DNA of 64,000 bases from Streptomyces sp. NRRL F-5727 (GTDB taxonomy: Bacteria; Actinomycetota; Actinomycetes; Streptomycetales; Streptomycetaceae). The notes under the pieces are model-generated. The model had not been told where the DNA came from and ran no database searches. It saw nothing but the letters and a program-made list of their open reading frames with translations. Below are positions 45,602-55,576 of this stretch, piece by piece. The stretch's first letter is position 1, and each line of letters begins with the position of its first letter. The position numbers were made by a program, and so were the translations under genes. The stretch lies in contig NZ_JOGX01000016.1 in the NCBI RefSeq assembly GCF_000719555.1, forward strand, positions 1 to 64,000. Reading direction: 5' to 3'.

Positions 45602-46315
45602 ATGTCCCCTCCCACCGTCGTCCTCGTGCACGGTGCCTTCGCCGACGCGACCGGCTGGATAGGCGTCGTCGCGGAACTGCGGAGCAGCGGCATCCCGGTG
45701 ATCGCCCCGCCGAACCCGCTCCGGGGCCTGCTGTCGGACGCCGCCCACCTCGCCTCCGTCCTGACGCAGGTCGAGGGTCCGGCCGTACTCGTCGGCCACG
45801 CGTACGGAGGTGCGCTGATCACCGTCGCGGGCGCCGCGGAGAACGTCGTGGGCCTCGTCTACGTGGCCGCCTACATACCCCATGAGGGCGAGAGCCTCGG
45901 CCGGCTCCAGGGGGGCTTCCCCGATCCCCCGGTGGCGGGCAGCCTGAAGGAGTGGACCTACCCGCTCCACGACGGCGCCCAGGCGGTCGAGGTCACCATC
46001 GAGGAGGCGGCGTTCCCCTCCGTCTTCGCGGCGGACGTGGCCGAGGAAGTCGCCGGCGCCCTGGCGGCGACCCAGCGCCCGCTCGCCGCGGCGGCGTTCA
46101 CCGAGACCGTGGCCGTGGCGGCGTGGCGTACGAAACCGTCCTGGGCTCTGGTGGCCGGGGCGGACCGCACGATCGGCCCCGAGGTCCAGCGCTTCGGCGC
46201 CGCACGCGCCGGAGCCGTCGTCGTCGAACTCCCGGGCGCCTCACACGCCGTCGCCCTGTCCGAGCCCACGAGGGTCGCCGACCTGATCAGGGCCGCGGTC
46301 CGGGCGACGAGCTGA
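45602..46315 (+). CDS. Alpha/beta hydrolase paralogue C lacking nucleophilic serine
   Basis: 237 residues, HGAFADA family. The nucleophile elbow, GHSYGG in paralogues A and B, here is GHAYGG with Ala67 (codon GCG), whereas acid (AGADRTIGP) and His (GASHAV) positions are kept. A one-base change TCG to GCG would make this difference, so the protein may be an inactive hydrolase or a binding protein. ATG 45602 matches the start of paralogue B; ATG 45575 is also in frame. It follows an AraC regulator. Confidence 0.8.
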   Translation: MSPPTVVLVHGAFADATGWIGVVAELRSSGIPVIAPPNPLRGLLSDAAHLASVLTQVEGPAVLVGHAYGGALITVAGAAENVVGLVYVAAYIPHEGESLGRLQGGFPDPPVAGSLKEWTYPLHDGAQAVEVTIEEAAFPSVFAADVAEEVAGALAATQRPLAAAAFTETVAVAAWRTKPSWALVAGADRTIGPEVQRFGAARAGAVVVELPGASHAVALSEPTRVADLIRAAVRATS

Positions 46316-46623
46316 CCGACCGGTCGGCGGTTCTCGCTGACAGGCCCTGGTCGTGGGCCGGCCGCGGGCAGGCGTGCCGGGACATGAAGCCCGGGTGGGG
46401 AGGTCCAGGACCGGTCGAGGGGACGAAGGGACGAAGCCGTTCACACACGGTCTCCTGCCGAGAGGGGCTGAAGCGAAAAGGGGGCGCGGCGCACGGCTGC
46501 CCGCTCCGGCGGCGGGACGCCGTGTGGCGACCGCGGGGACGATCCCAGGCAGAACGTGACGTGGGGAGGAGCGAAGGGTGGGGTGATGCGCCGCCCGGCC
46601 GGGCCGCGGCATAGGCTTGTCCG
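46316..46623. other. Non-coding stretch between hydrolase C and MarR genes
   Basis: Begins with the 12-bp palindrome CCGACCGGTCGG (46316-46327) directly after the stop codon, perhaps part of a terminator. A -10-like TAGGCT at 46612-46617 lies six bases before the MarR start. I see no convincing gene in between. Confidence 0.5.
46612..46617 (+). promoter_or_regulatory. -10-like element for leaderless MarR gene
   Basis: TAGGCT, then six bases, then the GTG start of the MarR gene, without a ribosome-binding site. Same spacing as in front of recQ and the 10804 gene. No clear -35. Confidence 0.4.
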
Positions 46624-47115
46624 GTGAACGAAGGGAACGTCGAGCCGGGTGCGGCCAGGGCCGTGGACAGCGGTGCCCGGCAGAGGTTCGGCGTGGCCCT
46701 GCGGCGGATGCTCGGCGAGATGAACCGTCTGGTCCACGGCTTCGCCCAGGAGCAGAGACTCCACCCGACCGACGTCCACGCCCTCTCGTTCGTGATGGAC
46801 AGTCCCGGCGCGACCACCCCCGGGCTGCTCAGGGAGCACCTCGGTCTGACCTCCGGTGCCGTGACCGCGTGCCTCGACAGGCTGGAGAAGGCGGGCCACA
46901 TCCGGCGCAGCAGGGCGGACGACGACCGCAGGGTGGTCCACATCCACTACGCGGAGGGCGCGCGGCCGGTGGCCCGGGCCTATTTCATGCCGCTCGCGCA
47001 GGCGGCCGACCGTGCGAGCGGCCGGTTCAGCGACGACGAACTCGCGGTCGTCCTGCGGTACCTGGACGCGTTGAACGACGAACTCGGCGAGCTGCGGGTT
47101 CCGCCGCGCGGCTGA
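46624..47115 (+). CDS. MarR-family transcriptional regulator
   Basis: 163 residues with a winged helix at about 50-110 (LLREHLGLTSGAVTACLDRLEKAGHIRR, then DDDRRVVHIHY wing). Typically a repressor of drug or lipid exporters. The MMPL gene is on the same strand with an AT-rich palindrome just upstream, a suitable MarR site. GTG start, likely leaderless. Confidence 0.87.
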   Translation: MNEGNVEPGAARAVDSGARQRFGVALRRMLGEMNRLVHGFAQEQRLHPTDVHALSFVMDSPGATTPGLLREHLGLTSGAVTACLDRLEKAGHIRRSRADDDRRVVHIHYAEGARPVARAYFMPLAQAADRASGRFSDDELAVVLRYLDALNDELGELRVPPRG

Positions 47116-47120
47116 CCCGC

Positions 47121-47205
47121 GCCGCTGACCCGCGCTCGGAGACCGCGCCGCTGACCCGCGCCCGGAGACCGCGCCGCTGAGCCGCGCCCGGAGACCGCGC
47201 CGCTG
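47121..47205. repeat. 26-bp tandem repeat after marR
   Basis: Three tandem units at 47121-47146, 47147-47172 and 47173-47198, plus a partial fourth, each GCCGCTGACCCGCGC-type with one or two substitutions. They begin a few bases after the MarR stop, and the repeat contains the stop-flanking motif GCTGACCCGC itself, so they may come from duplication of the gene's end. Confidence 0.8.
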
Positions 47206-47440
47206 TGTGCGGGCTCCCTCCGCCGTCCCTCCTCGCCGACCCGTGGTGACCGTGCCCACGGGGAGTCGCCCGCGTCGGGACCCCTTTTCCCGAGGCCCGT
47301 CAGACGTTCCCGGCGGCGTCCGGTCCTTCCCGTCCCCGTCCGCATCCGTTCGGCGCCGACGGGGCGAAGACAGGACGTCACCGCGGTCGACCGTCCCGCC
47401 CGGCCCGACTGTTCTCCGTGACTCCCGACGTGATTCACTA

Positions 47441-47475
47441 TCTCTTGATTATTGAGATTATTAATCATCGAGAGA
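47441..47475. promoter_or_regulatory. AT-rich palindromic operator before MMPL gene
   Basis: TCTCTTGATTATT (47441-47453) and AATCATCGAGAGA (47463-47475) are 11/13 inverted repeats, containing the core TGATTA-N10-TAATCA. Its GC content is strikingly low for this genome, and its distance (15 bases to ATG 47490) suits repression by the MarR protein encoded upstream. The remainder of the 374-base gap holds the 26-bp repeats and nothing else obvious. Confidence 0.6.
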
Positions 47476-47489
47476 AGCTTGGGGTCTTC

Positions 47490-49562
47490 ATGTCCGCACC
47501 CGCACGGTGGGCGAGCAGGCTGCTGCCGCTCCTGGTCCTTGTCGTCTGGCTGGCCGTCGGAGGCGGGCTAGGACCCTACGCGGGCAAGCTCGGCGAGGTG
47601 TCGACCAACGACCAGGCCGCCTTCCTGCCCCGCAGCGCGGAGTCGACGCGGGTGTTGCAGGCGCAGGAGGCGTTCCGCCAGGAGGAGAGCCTTCCCGCCC
47701 TGGTCGTCTGGACCGCCGAGGACGGCGGGGCCCTCGACCCGTCGGCGCGGGAAGCCGCCACGGCGGCGCTCGCGTCGCTCAAGGACGTCGACGGCGTCGT
47801 CGGCACGCCGTCCCCGGCGATTCCCTCATCGGACGGCGAAGCCCTGCGGGGAATCGTTCAGCTCCGCCCGGACCTCGCCGACGAACTGCCCACGGTGCTC
47901 GGGAAGATCGACACCGCGGCCGCCGCCGTACCGGCCACCGAGACCTGGCTGGCCGGTCCCGCGGCCACCCAGGCGGACCTCGGTGACGCCTTCGCGGGCA
48001 TCGACGGCCTGCTCCTCGTCGTCGCCCTGGTGACGGTCCTGGTCATCCTGCTCCTGGTCTACCGCAGCCTGCTGCTCCCGCTGATGATCATCCTGGGCGC
48101 GGTGTTCGCCCTCGGTCTCGCCTGTGCCGTCGTGTACGTCCTGGCGGACCACGACGTCGTGCGGGTCGACGGCCAGGTCCAGGGCATCCTGTCCATCCTC
48201 GTCATCGGCGCGGCGACGGACTACGCCCTGCTGCTCGCCGCCCGCTACCGCGAGGAGCTCGGCGCGCGCGAAGGCGACCGGATCCCGGCCATGCGCGCCG
48301 CGCTCCGGCAGTCCTTCGGCCCGATCGTGGCCAGCGCCGCCACGGTCGCGCTCGGCCTGCTCGCCCTGCTGTTCAGCGACCTCACCAACAACCGGGCCCT
48401 CGGCCCCGTCGGGGCCATCGGCATCGTCTGCGCCGTCCTCAGCGCCGTGACCTTCCTCCCCGCCGTGCTGGTGCTGCTCGGACCGGCCGCGTACTGGCCG
48501 GCCCGGCCCAAGGCGGCGGCCGGGAGCGAGGCGCACCCCGTCTGGCGCAAGGTCGCGGGGCTCGTCGACCGTGCGCCGCGCAGGGTCTGGGCGAGCTCCC
48601 TCGTCGCCCTCCTCGCCTGCGCGGCCTTCTCCTTCTCGCTCGACTCGAAGGGCGTCCCGCTCGACGAGATCTTCGTCAAGGACGCTCCCTCCGTCGCCGC
48701 CCAGGCGCGGCTCGGCGAGCACTTCCCCGGCGGCGCCGGCAACCCCGTCGTCGTCATCGCCGACGCCGGGGCCGCCGAGCGGGTGCGCACCGCCGCCGAG
48801 GGCGTCGACGGTGCCGACTCCGCCGCCGTGTACAGCGTCCCCGGCACCACGGAGCCGGTCGTCGCCGGCGGCCGCGTCCGCATCGACGTCACGCTCGCGG
48901 ACGCGGCGGACTCCGACGCCGCCAAGGAGACCGTGGCCCGGCTGCGGAGCACCCTGCACGCCGTGCCCGGAGCCGACGCCCTGGTCGGCGGTTACACCGC
49001 CCAGCAGTACGACACCCGCCTCACCGCCGAGCGGGACCGGCAGCTGATCATCCCGGTCGTGCTCGCGATCATCCTGGTGATCCTCGTCGGCCTGCTGCGC
49101 TCGCTGCTGCTGCCGCTGCTCCTGGTGGCCACGGTGGCGCTCAACTTCGTGGCCACGCTCGGGGTCGCCTCCCTGGTCTTCGAGCACGTCTTCGGATTCA
49201 CCGGCACCGACTCGGCGGTACCCCTGTACGGCTTCGTCTTCCTGGTCGCCCTCGGCGTCGACTACAACATCTTCCTCATGTCGCGCGTGCGGGAGGAGAC
49301 GGAGCTGCACGGCACCCGTGAGGGCGTCCGCAGGGGCCTGATCGCCACCGGCGGGGTCATCACCTCGGCCGGTGTCGTACTGGCGGCCACGTTCGCCGCG
49401 CTCGGTGTCATCCCGCTGGCGTTCCTGGTGCAGATCGCGTTCATCGTCGCGTTCGGCGTCCTGCTCGACACGCTCGTCGTGCGGTCCCTGCTGGTTCCGG
49501 CGCTCGTCCGGGACATCGGACCGGCGGTGTGGTGGCCGGGGGCGCTGCGCCACCGGCCCTGA
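47490..49562 (+). CDS. MMPL-family transporter
   Basis: 690 residues, RND-superfamily exporter of the MmpL type. Two sets of about six membrane helices are separated by large extracellular loops; VIGAATDYALLLAARYREEL and VALGVDYNIFLMSRVREET carry the conserved Asp-Tyr pairs for proton use in helices 4 and 10. Likely exports a lipid or drug and may be repressed by the MarR protein upstream. Start is Met at 47490. Confidence 0.9.
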   Translation: MSAPARWASRLLPLLVLVVWLAVGGGLGPYAGKLGEVSTNDQAAFLPRSAESTRVLQAQEAFRQEESLPALVVWTAEDGGALDPSAREAATAALASLKDVDGVVGTPSPAIPSSDGEALRGIVQLRPDLADELPTVLGKIDTAAAAVPATETWLAGPAATQADLGDAFAGIDGLLLVVALVTVLVILLLVYRSLLLPLMIILGAVFALGLACAVVYVLADHDVVRVDGQVQGILSILVIGAATDYALLLAARYREELGAREGDRIPAMRAALRQSFGPIVASAATVALGLLALLFSDLTNNRALGPVGAIGIVCAVLSAVTFLPAVLVLLGPAAYWPARPKAAAGSEAHPVWRKVAGLVDRAPRRVWASSLVALLACAAFSFSLDSKGVPLDEIFVKDAPSVAAQARLGEHFPGGAGNPVVVIADAGAAERVRTAAEGVDGADSAAVYSVPGTTEPVVAGGRVRIDVTLADAADSDAAKETVARLRSTLHAVPGADALVGGYTAQQYDTRLTAERDRQLIIPVVLAIILVILVGLLRSLLLPLLLVATVALNFVATLGVASLVFEHVFGFTGTDSAVPLYGFVFLVALGVDYNIFLMSRVREETELHGTREGVRRGLIATGGVITSAGVVLAATFAALGVIPLAFLVQIAFIVAFGVLLDTLVVRSLLVPALVRDIGPAVWWPGALRHRP

Positions 49563-49586
49563 CGGGGCCGGCCGCCTTCCGCGCGG

Positions 49587-51482
49587 TCAGGAGGCGGCCG
49601 GGGTCCTCGGCGCGGTGGACGGCGGGTCCTGGCGGTAGAAGATGTCGATGTCGACCTCCTCGCCGCCGACGATCAGGGTGTCCCACGCGCCGCTCTCCCA
49701 CAGCGTGCGCAGGGTCGACGAGTCCAGCGACCGCAGGTGGTCGCGGAGGGTCGCGTCGTCGGGCATGCCGGGGAGGCGGGACGACAGGCGGTCGCGGATC
49801 GAGCGCAGCCGTTCCATCAGGGCGTCGACGTCCGCGTCCCGGTCGAGGTCCTTCCCCTCCCACTCCGCGATGCTCTGGGCGATCTTCTCCTTGATCGGGC
49901 GGCTGACGCCGTTCTCGTCCGTGGTGATCATCGTGTTCCAGGCGCGGCTCTTGTGCCGGTACTGGAGCATCGACATCGCCGCCTCGTGGCGCGCGAAGTC
50001 GGCGTCGCGGAACGGCCGGCCCGTCCAGGCCCCGTCGAGGGACCGGGCCAGCGAGATCGCCGAGCCCAGACCGCTGTTGAGCCCGCGGCCGGGCCAGAAG
50101 TGGATGGCGTTGGCGGCGTCGCCGAGGAGGAAGCCGTACGTCCCCGGGGACGTCGACGTGGCCGAGTGCAGCCGGGTGGTGAACCGGGGCCGCTGCACCA
50201 TGTCGAGCCGGAAGGCGGTAACGGCGCTCAGGTCCCGCTCGGCGACGCCGAACAGCGCCAGTCCCTCCAGCACCCGCCGCCACAGCGCCGAACCCCGGAC
50301 CATGGCGGGCAGGAAGAGCGTGCTGTGCGTCGAGCACTGGAAATCGCCGTGGTCGTCGCGCCCCATCACGCACGGCCGGGAGGCGATGCACTCCTCGAAG
50401 ACGTGCCGCACCGGATCGATGCCGACGACTTCCGCGGCCTCGGCGTCGGTGAGCCGCATGTTCAGGAATCCCTCGCCGCGCAGGGCGTTGAGGAGAAAAC
50501 GGTTCTGGGCGACGGTCAGCAGCACCGTCATGGGATCCGTGAGATTCGACTTCACGCGCAGGCCGAGGACCACGTCCTGAATGTGCTCGCCGTGCAGCGA
50601 GTAGATCGACTTGTCGGCGCTGCCGAACCTGTCGCCGAAATACTCCCGGGTACGGGACCTGCCGCCCTCGCAGATGGCGAGCACATGCGGCCTCGCCCCG
50701 GAATTCTGGTGCTCGGCCGGGTCGAATGCGGAGGGGACCAGCCGGATACGGTCCGGCTTCTCGTTCGCGAGGTCGAGGAGTGTGTCCTCGATGTAGGCGA
50801 TCCGGAGGTTCCGCGGGCTGTGGCCGCGGACCGAGTCGGGGCCGACCGGCCACATCTCGGTGAACGCGTCGCCGCGGAAGAGCCGTTGCTGCACCTCCTC
50901 GGGGAGGTTCAGGTACTGGCGGCTCTGCACCGTGACGACCTGCTGCCGGCGGACGTTGCCCTCGCTCTCGCCCTTCCACACCACCCTCGGCCCGTCCTGG
51001 GTCCAGCGGCCGTCGTAGACGGTGATGGCGACGCGGCGGCCCATCAGGTGTTCCAGGAGCAGGGCGAAGCTCAGGCCGACGGGGCCGCCGCCCGAGACGG
51101 TGACCTCGAGGACCGGTCCCGCCGCCAGGGTCGCCCGGGACGAGGGGCCGAGCGGGCGCAGGACGGAGAGGTCGAGGATGGTCTCCATCGCGTCGGCCGC
51201 CTCGAACCGGAACGTCTCGGCACCGATCTCGATGAGATCTCCGGGCTGCAGTTCGTGCGAGGTCACGCGCGTCCCGTTGATACGCGTCCCATTACTGCTG
51301 CCGCTGTCGTACAGCACGAATCCATGGCCCTCGCGGCGCACTTCGGCGTGAAAGCGTGAGACGTTCTCGCCGACTATCACTATGCTGTTGTCGCCGTTGC
51401 GACCCAGGGTTACCGGTGTGGTGCCGATGGGGAACTGCTGTCCAGCCAGGGAACCTTGATGGCCGACAAGCCGAGGAGGCAT
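49587..51482 (-). CDS. FHA domain fused to FAD-dependent monooxygenase-like domain
   Basis: 631 residues. Residues 1-95 form an FHA phosphothreonine-binding domain with GRNGDNSIVI, SRFHAEV and SGSSNGTRING. From about 125 is a FAD-dependent oxidoreductase: dinucleotide-binding GGGPVG (131-136) in VSGGGPVGLSFALLLEHL, and a second FAD motif GDAANAIHFWPGRGLNSG (454-471), as in flavin monooxygenases. The middle (RRQQVVTVQSRQYLNLP) resembles MICAL-like monooxygenases, weakly. The fusion implies an oxygenase recruited to a phosphorylated protein. Divergent from an NlpC/P60-like gene and convergent with MMPL; partners unknown. Confidence 0.82.
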   Translation of the reverse strand: MPPRLVGHQGSLAGQQFPIGTTPVTLGRNGDNSIVIVGENVSRFHAEVRREGHGFVLYDSGSSNGTRINGTRVTSHELQPGDLIEIGAETFRFEAADAMETILDLSVLRPLGPSSRATLAAGPVLEVTVSGGGPVGLSFALLLEHLMGRRVAITVYDGRWTQDGPRVVWKGESEGNVRRQQVVTVQSRQYLNLPEEVQQRLFRGDAFTEMWPVGPDSVRGHSPRNLRIAYIEDTLLDLANEKPDRIRLVPSAFDPAEHQNSGARPHVLAICEGGRSRTREYFGDRFGSADKSIYSLHGEHIQDVVLGLRVKSNLTDPMTVLLTVAQNRFLLNALRGEGFLNMRLTDAEAAEVVGIDPVRHVFEECIASRPCVMGRDDHGDFQCSTHSTLFLPAMVRGSALWRRVLEGLALFGVAERDLSAVTAFRLDMVQRPRFTTRLHSATSTSPGTYGFLLGDAANAIHFWPGRGLNSGLGSAISLARSLDGAWTGRPFRDADFARHEAAMSMLQYRHKSRAWNTMITTDENGVSRPIKEKIAQSIAEWEGKDLDRDADVDALMERLRSIRDRLSSRLPGMPDDATLRDHLRSLDSSTLRTLWESGAWDTLIVGGEEVDIDIFYRQDPPSTAPRTPAAS

Positions 51483-51673
51483 GGGTCACCCCATTCCATG
51501 AGAGTCACGGATCCGATGACGAACGGCGAAGCGCGGGGCAATCTTAGGGCGGCCGCGACGTCGCTGAGAAGGCGTGCGGACCGACTGATCATCACGCGGT
51601 GGCCATTCCGTGAAGATGTCACGGGGATTGCTCGGTCGGGACTTCCGAGTCGTATGGGAAGGGTGGGACCGGA

Positions 51674-52192
51674 ATGACACGAGAGGCTTTCACCACCGAC
51701 TCGTCGACGCAATCCGCATCGGAAATCACGTCCGCGTCCCCGTCCGGGGATGATGGGGGGATGGAGTCGATCATCTCCCGTCTGCCGGCGGGGTTCTGGA
51801 CCGTCCGCTACGACGGCTCGCGTTTCCCCGGCGCCGCCGCCGTGGCCGCCCGGCCGGGGCTCGCGGCGGGCGCCAACTGCCAGTTGTTCGCGTACGAGGT
51901 GCTCCGGCACTTCGGCCTGACCCCTCCGGAGCTGCGCTCGTCGGAACTGTGGGAGGACACGGAGTCCACCGTCCGCGTGCCGGCCGCCCGCCCCCTCGAC
52001 CTGCTCCTGTACAACGCCACCGACGACGCCTACGGCGCCCACGTCGGGGTGGACGCGGGCGACGGCGGGATCCTCCACCTCTGCGCGGAGGTGGGGCGGC
52101 CGGTGGTCTGGCGGCCGGAGGACTTCGCGGCGCGCGAGCGGTACCGCGTGCTGCTCGGCGTCAAGCGGGTTCTCCCTCCCCGGACGGCCTGA
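51674..52192 (+). CDS. NlpC/P60-like putative cysteine hydrolase
   Basis: 172 residues. A Cys in GANCQLFAYEVLRHFGL (Cys69) and a His in YGAHVGVDAGDGG (His123) fit the NlpC/P60 layout. There is no signal peptide, so it may be cytosolic; a downstream Met (51761, MESIIS) is an alternative start that removes a disordered Ser/Thr tail. Divergent from the FHA-flavoenzyme, raising the possibility of a functional pair. Confidence 0.6.
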   Translation: MTREAFTTDSSTQSASEITSASPSGDDGGMESIISRLPAGFWTVRYDGSRFPGAAAVAARPGLAAGANCQLFAYEVLRHFGLTPPELRSSELWEDTESTVRVPAARPLDLLLYNATDDAYGAHVGVDAGDGGILHLCAEVGRPVVWRPEDFAARERYRVLLGVKRVLPPRTA

Positions 52193-52221
52193 CGCCACCG
52201 GCGGCCGCGGGCGGCTCCGGC

Positions 52222-52524
52222 TCAGCCGACGGGGGTGGCCGTCACCCGGATGATGCCCTCGGGCTGGGTGAGCGGGCTGAGGCCGGCGGCCTGGAAGACG
52301 CTGGTCAGCGCCTGCTCCAGCGCGGTGCGGATGCCCGGTATCTCGGCGGCGGCATGGACGTCCGGGTCGGACGCGTGCGCTGCGATCGTGGGGCGGATGA
52401 GACGGTCAGGGTGCCAGGCGACGATGACGGCCACGCCGTCGCTCTGGGTGCTGATGCCACTGCCCGGACCGAAACCGGCATCGGCGAGCACGATCTGGAC
52501 CTGGTGGACGAGTTCGCGGCTCAT
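52222..52524 (-). CDS. Hypothetical protein (100 aa)
   Basis: I do not recognise a family. 100 residues, soluble and mixed alpha/beta (VHQVQIVLADAGF; VAVIVAWHPDRL; LEQALTSVFQAAGLS; GIIRVTATPVG). It is divergent from a winged-helix regulator and convergent with the NlpC-like gene. Confidence 0.55.
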   Translation of the reverse strand: MSRELVHQVQIVLADAGFGPGSGISTQSDGVAVIVAWHPDRLIRPTIAAHASDPDVHAAAEIPGIRTALEQALTSVFQAAGLSPLTQPEGIIRVTATPVG

Positions 52525-52654
52525 GGCATGCTCCGGTGGGTTCGGTCGTCACGAGGACGCCTCACCCCGAGTGTCCGCTTTCTGGGGAAATGCGTCAAGA
52601 TTTACATGAAATGGATTGCGTGTGATCCCGTGCGAACCGGGGCAAGGGGACTAT

Positions 52655-52987
52655 ATGGCAGCAAACGGAGATGGTCCGGCGGGCTGGACCTTCCTGACCA
52701 ACCACGCGCGCGTACTCCTCGCCGTCGCCCGCGATCCCGAAGCACGGCTCCGGGACGTGGCCGCCCGCTGCGGAGTGACCGAACGGACCGTCCAGGGGAT
52801 CGTCGCCGACCTCGAGGAGGGGGGATACCTGGTCAGAGGCCGGGCGGCCGACGGCCGCCGCAACCGCTACCGCGTCAACCCGGAAGCCCCCTTCCGGCAC
52901 CCCGCCGAGGCCGGCCACGAGATCGCAGGACTGCTCGAACTCCTCGCCCGCGAGCCCGCCGCCTCCCGCGGGTCCGCCACCTCCTAG
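52655..52987 (+). CDS. Winged-helix DNA-binding protein
   Basis: 110 residues, mostly a winged helix-turn-helix of the ArsR/MarR-like type: LLAVARDPEARLRDVAARCG, TERTVQGIVADLEEGGYLVRGR, wing GRRNRYRVN. No additional sensing domain. AAGGGG precedes the ATG. Regulated genes are unknown; divergent small gene 52222-52524 is a candidate. Confidence 0.8.
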   Translation: MAANGDGPAGWTFLTNHARVLLAVARDPEARLRDVAARCGVTERTVQGIVADLEEGGYLVRGRAADGRRNRYRVNPEAPFRHPAEAGHEIAGLLELLAREPAASRGSATS

Positions 52988-53016
52988 GGAGGCTCCGGAC
53001 CCCTGCCCGGGCGTCG

Positions 53017-53274
53017 TCAGCGCTGGGCGCGGCGGCGGGCGAGGAAGAGGCCCAGGACGATGCCGACGAGCAGCGTGACCGTGAGGACGATCCAGAGCGG
53101 GAGCGTGACCGTCGGGATCCAGAGCCGGATGGTGACGGAGCCGGTGTTGACGGCGATGAACCAGACGGCGAGCGCGGCGACCAGGAGGAATCCGATGGTC
53201 CGCAGCCGCATGTCCCGCCCCTTGACCGTCACCGTCGCCGGATCGTGCGGCTTCTTCGTGGTGTTCCGGGCCAT
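53017..53274 (-). CDS. LapA-domain (DUF1049) membrane protein
   Basis: 85 residues: two membrane helices (TIGFLLVAALAVWFIAVN; PLWIVLTVTLLVGIVLGLFL) ending in a basic RRRAQR, typical of the small LapA/YrvD family. Role in the envelope unknown. Confidence 0.75.
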   Translation of the reverse strand: MARNTTKKPHDPATVTVKGRDMRLRTIGFLLVAALAVWFIAVNTGSVTIRLWIPTVTLPLWIVLTVTLLVGIVLGLFLARRRAQR

Positions 53275-53422
53275 GAGCCGGTTCCTCTCTCGGGGAGGAG
53301 GGGTTCCTCCCCAGTATCGAGGCCGGGGGTCCCGCTGTCCCGCCGGAGGGGGCCCGCCGCGCCCGTCACCGAGAGTTGTCCACAGGCTGCGGCGGGCGGC
53401 CCGGCGGGCGGGTCCGGGCGGC

Positions 53423-53428
53423 TAGGCT
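53423..53428 (+). promoter_or_regulatory. -10-like element for leaderless recQ
   Basis: TAGGCT, six bases, then GTG at 53435, without a ribosome-binding site. No -35 match in the expected place. Confidence 0.4.
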
Positions 53429-53434
53429 TTTCGG

Positions 53435-55531
<2,097 letters not shown>

Positions 55532-55537
55532 CCCACA

Positions 55538-55569
55538 GGGCCCGGCCGGACAGCCGTCCGGCCGGGCCC
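55538..55569. terminator. Bidirectional terminator between recQ and MFS gene
   Basis: GGGCCCGGCCGGAC and GTCCGGCCGGGCCC form a perfect 14-bp stem with an AGCC loop, between the convergent ends of recQ and the exporter gene. Confidence 0.9.
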
Positions 55570-55576
55570 GCCGAGG

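Noticed and set aside
46353..46559. 68-residue frame in the gap before marR
   Set aside because: Gly/Arg-rich, no ribosome-binding site and no codon-position bias I could support.
47121..47205. Possible CRISPR array at 26-bp repeats
   Set aside because: The repeats are head-to-tail without spacers.
51456..51677. 73-residue frame between FHA-flavoenzyme and NlpC-like gene
   Set aside because: Lies in the divergent promoter region, overlaps the FHA start and has no recognisable feature.
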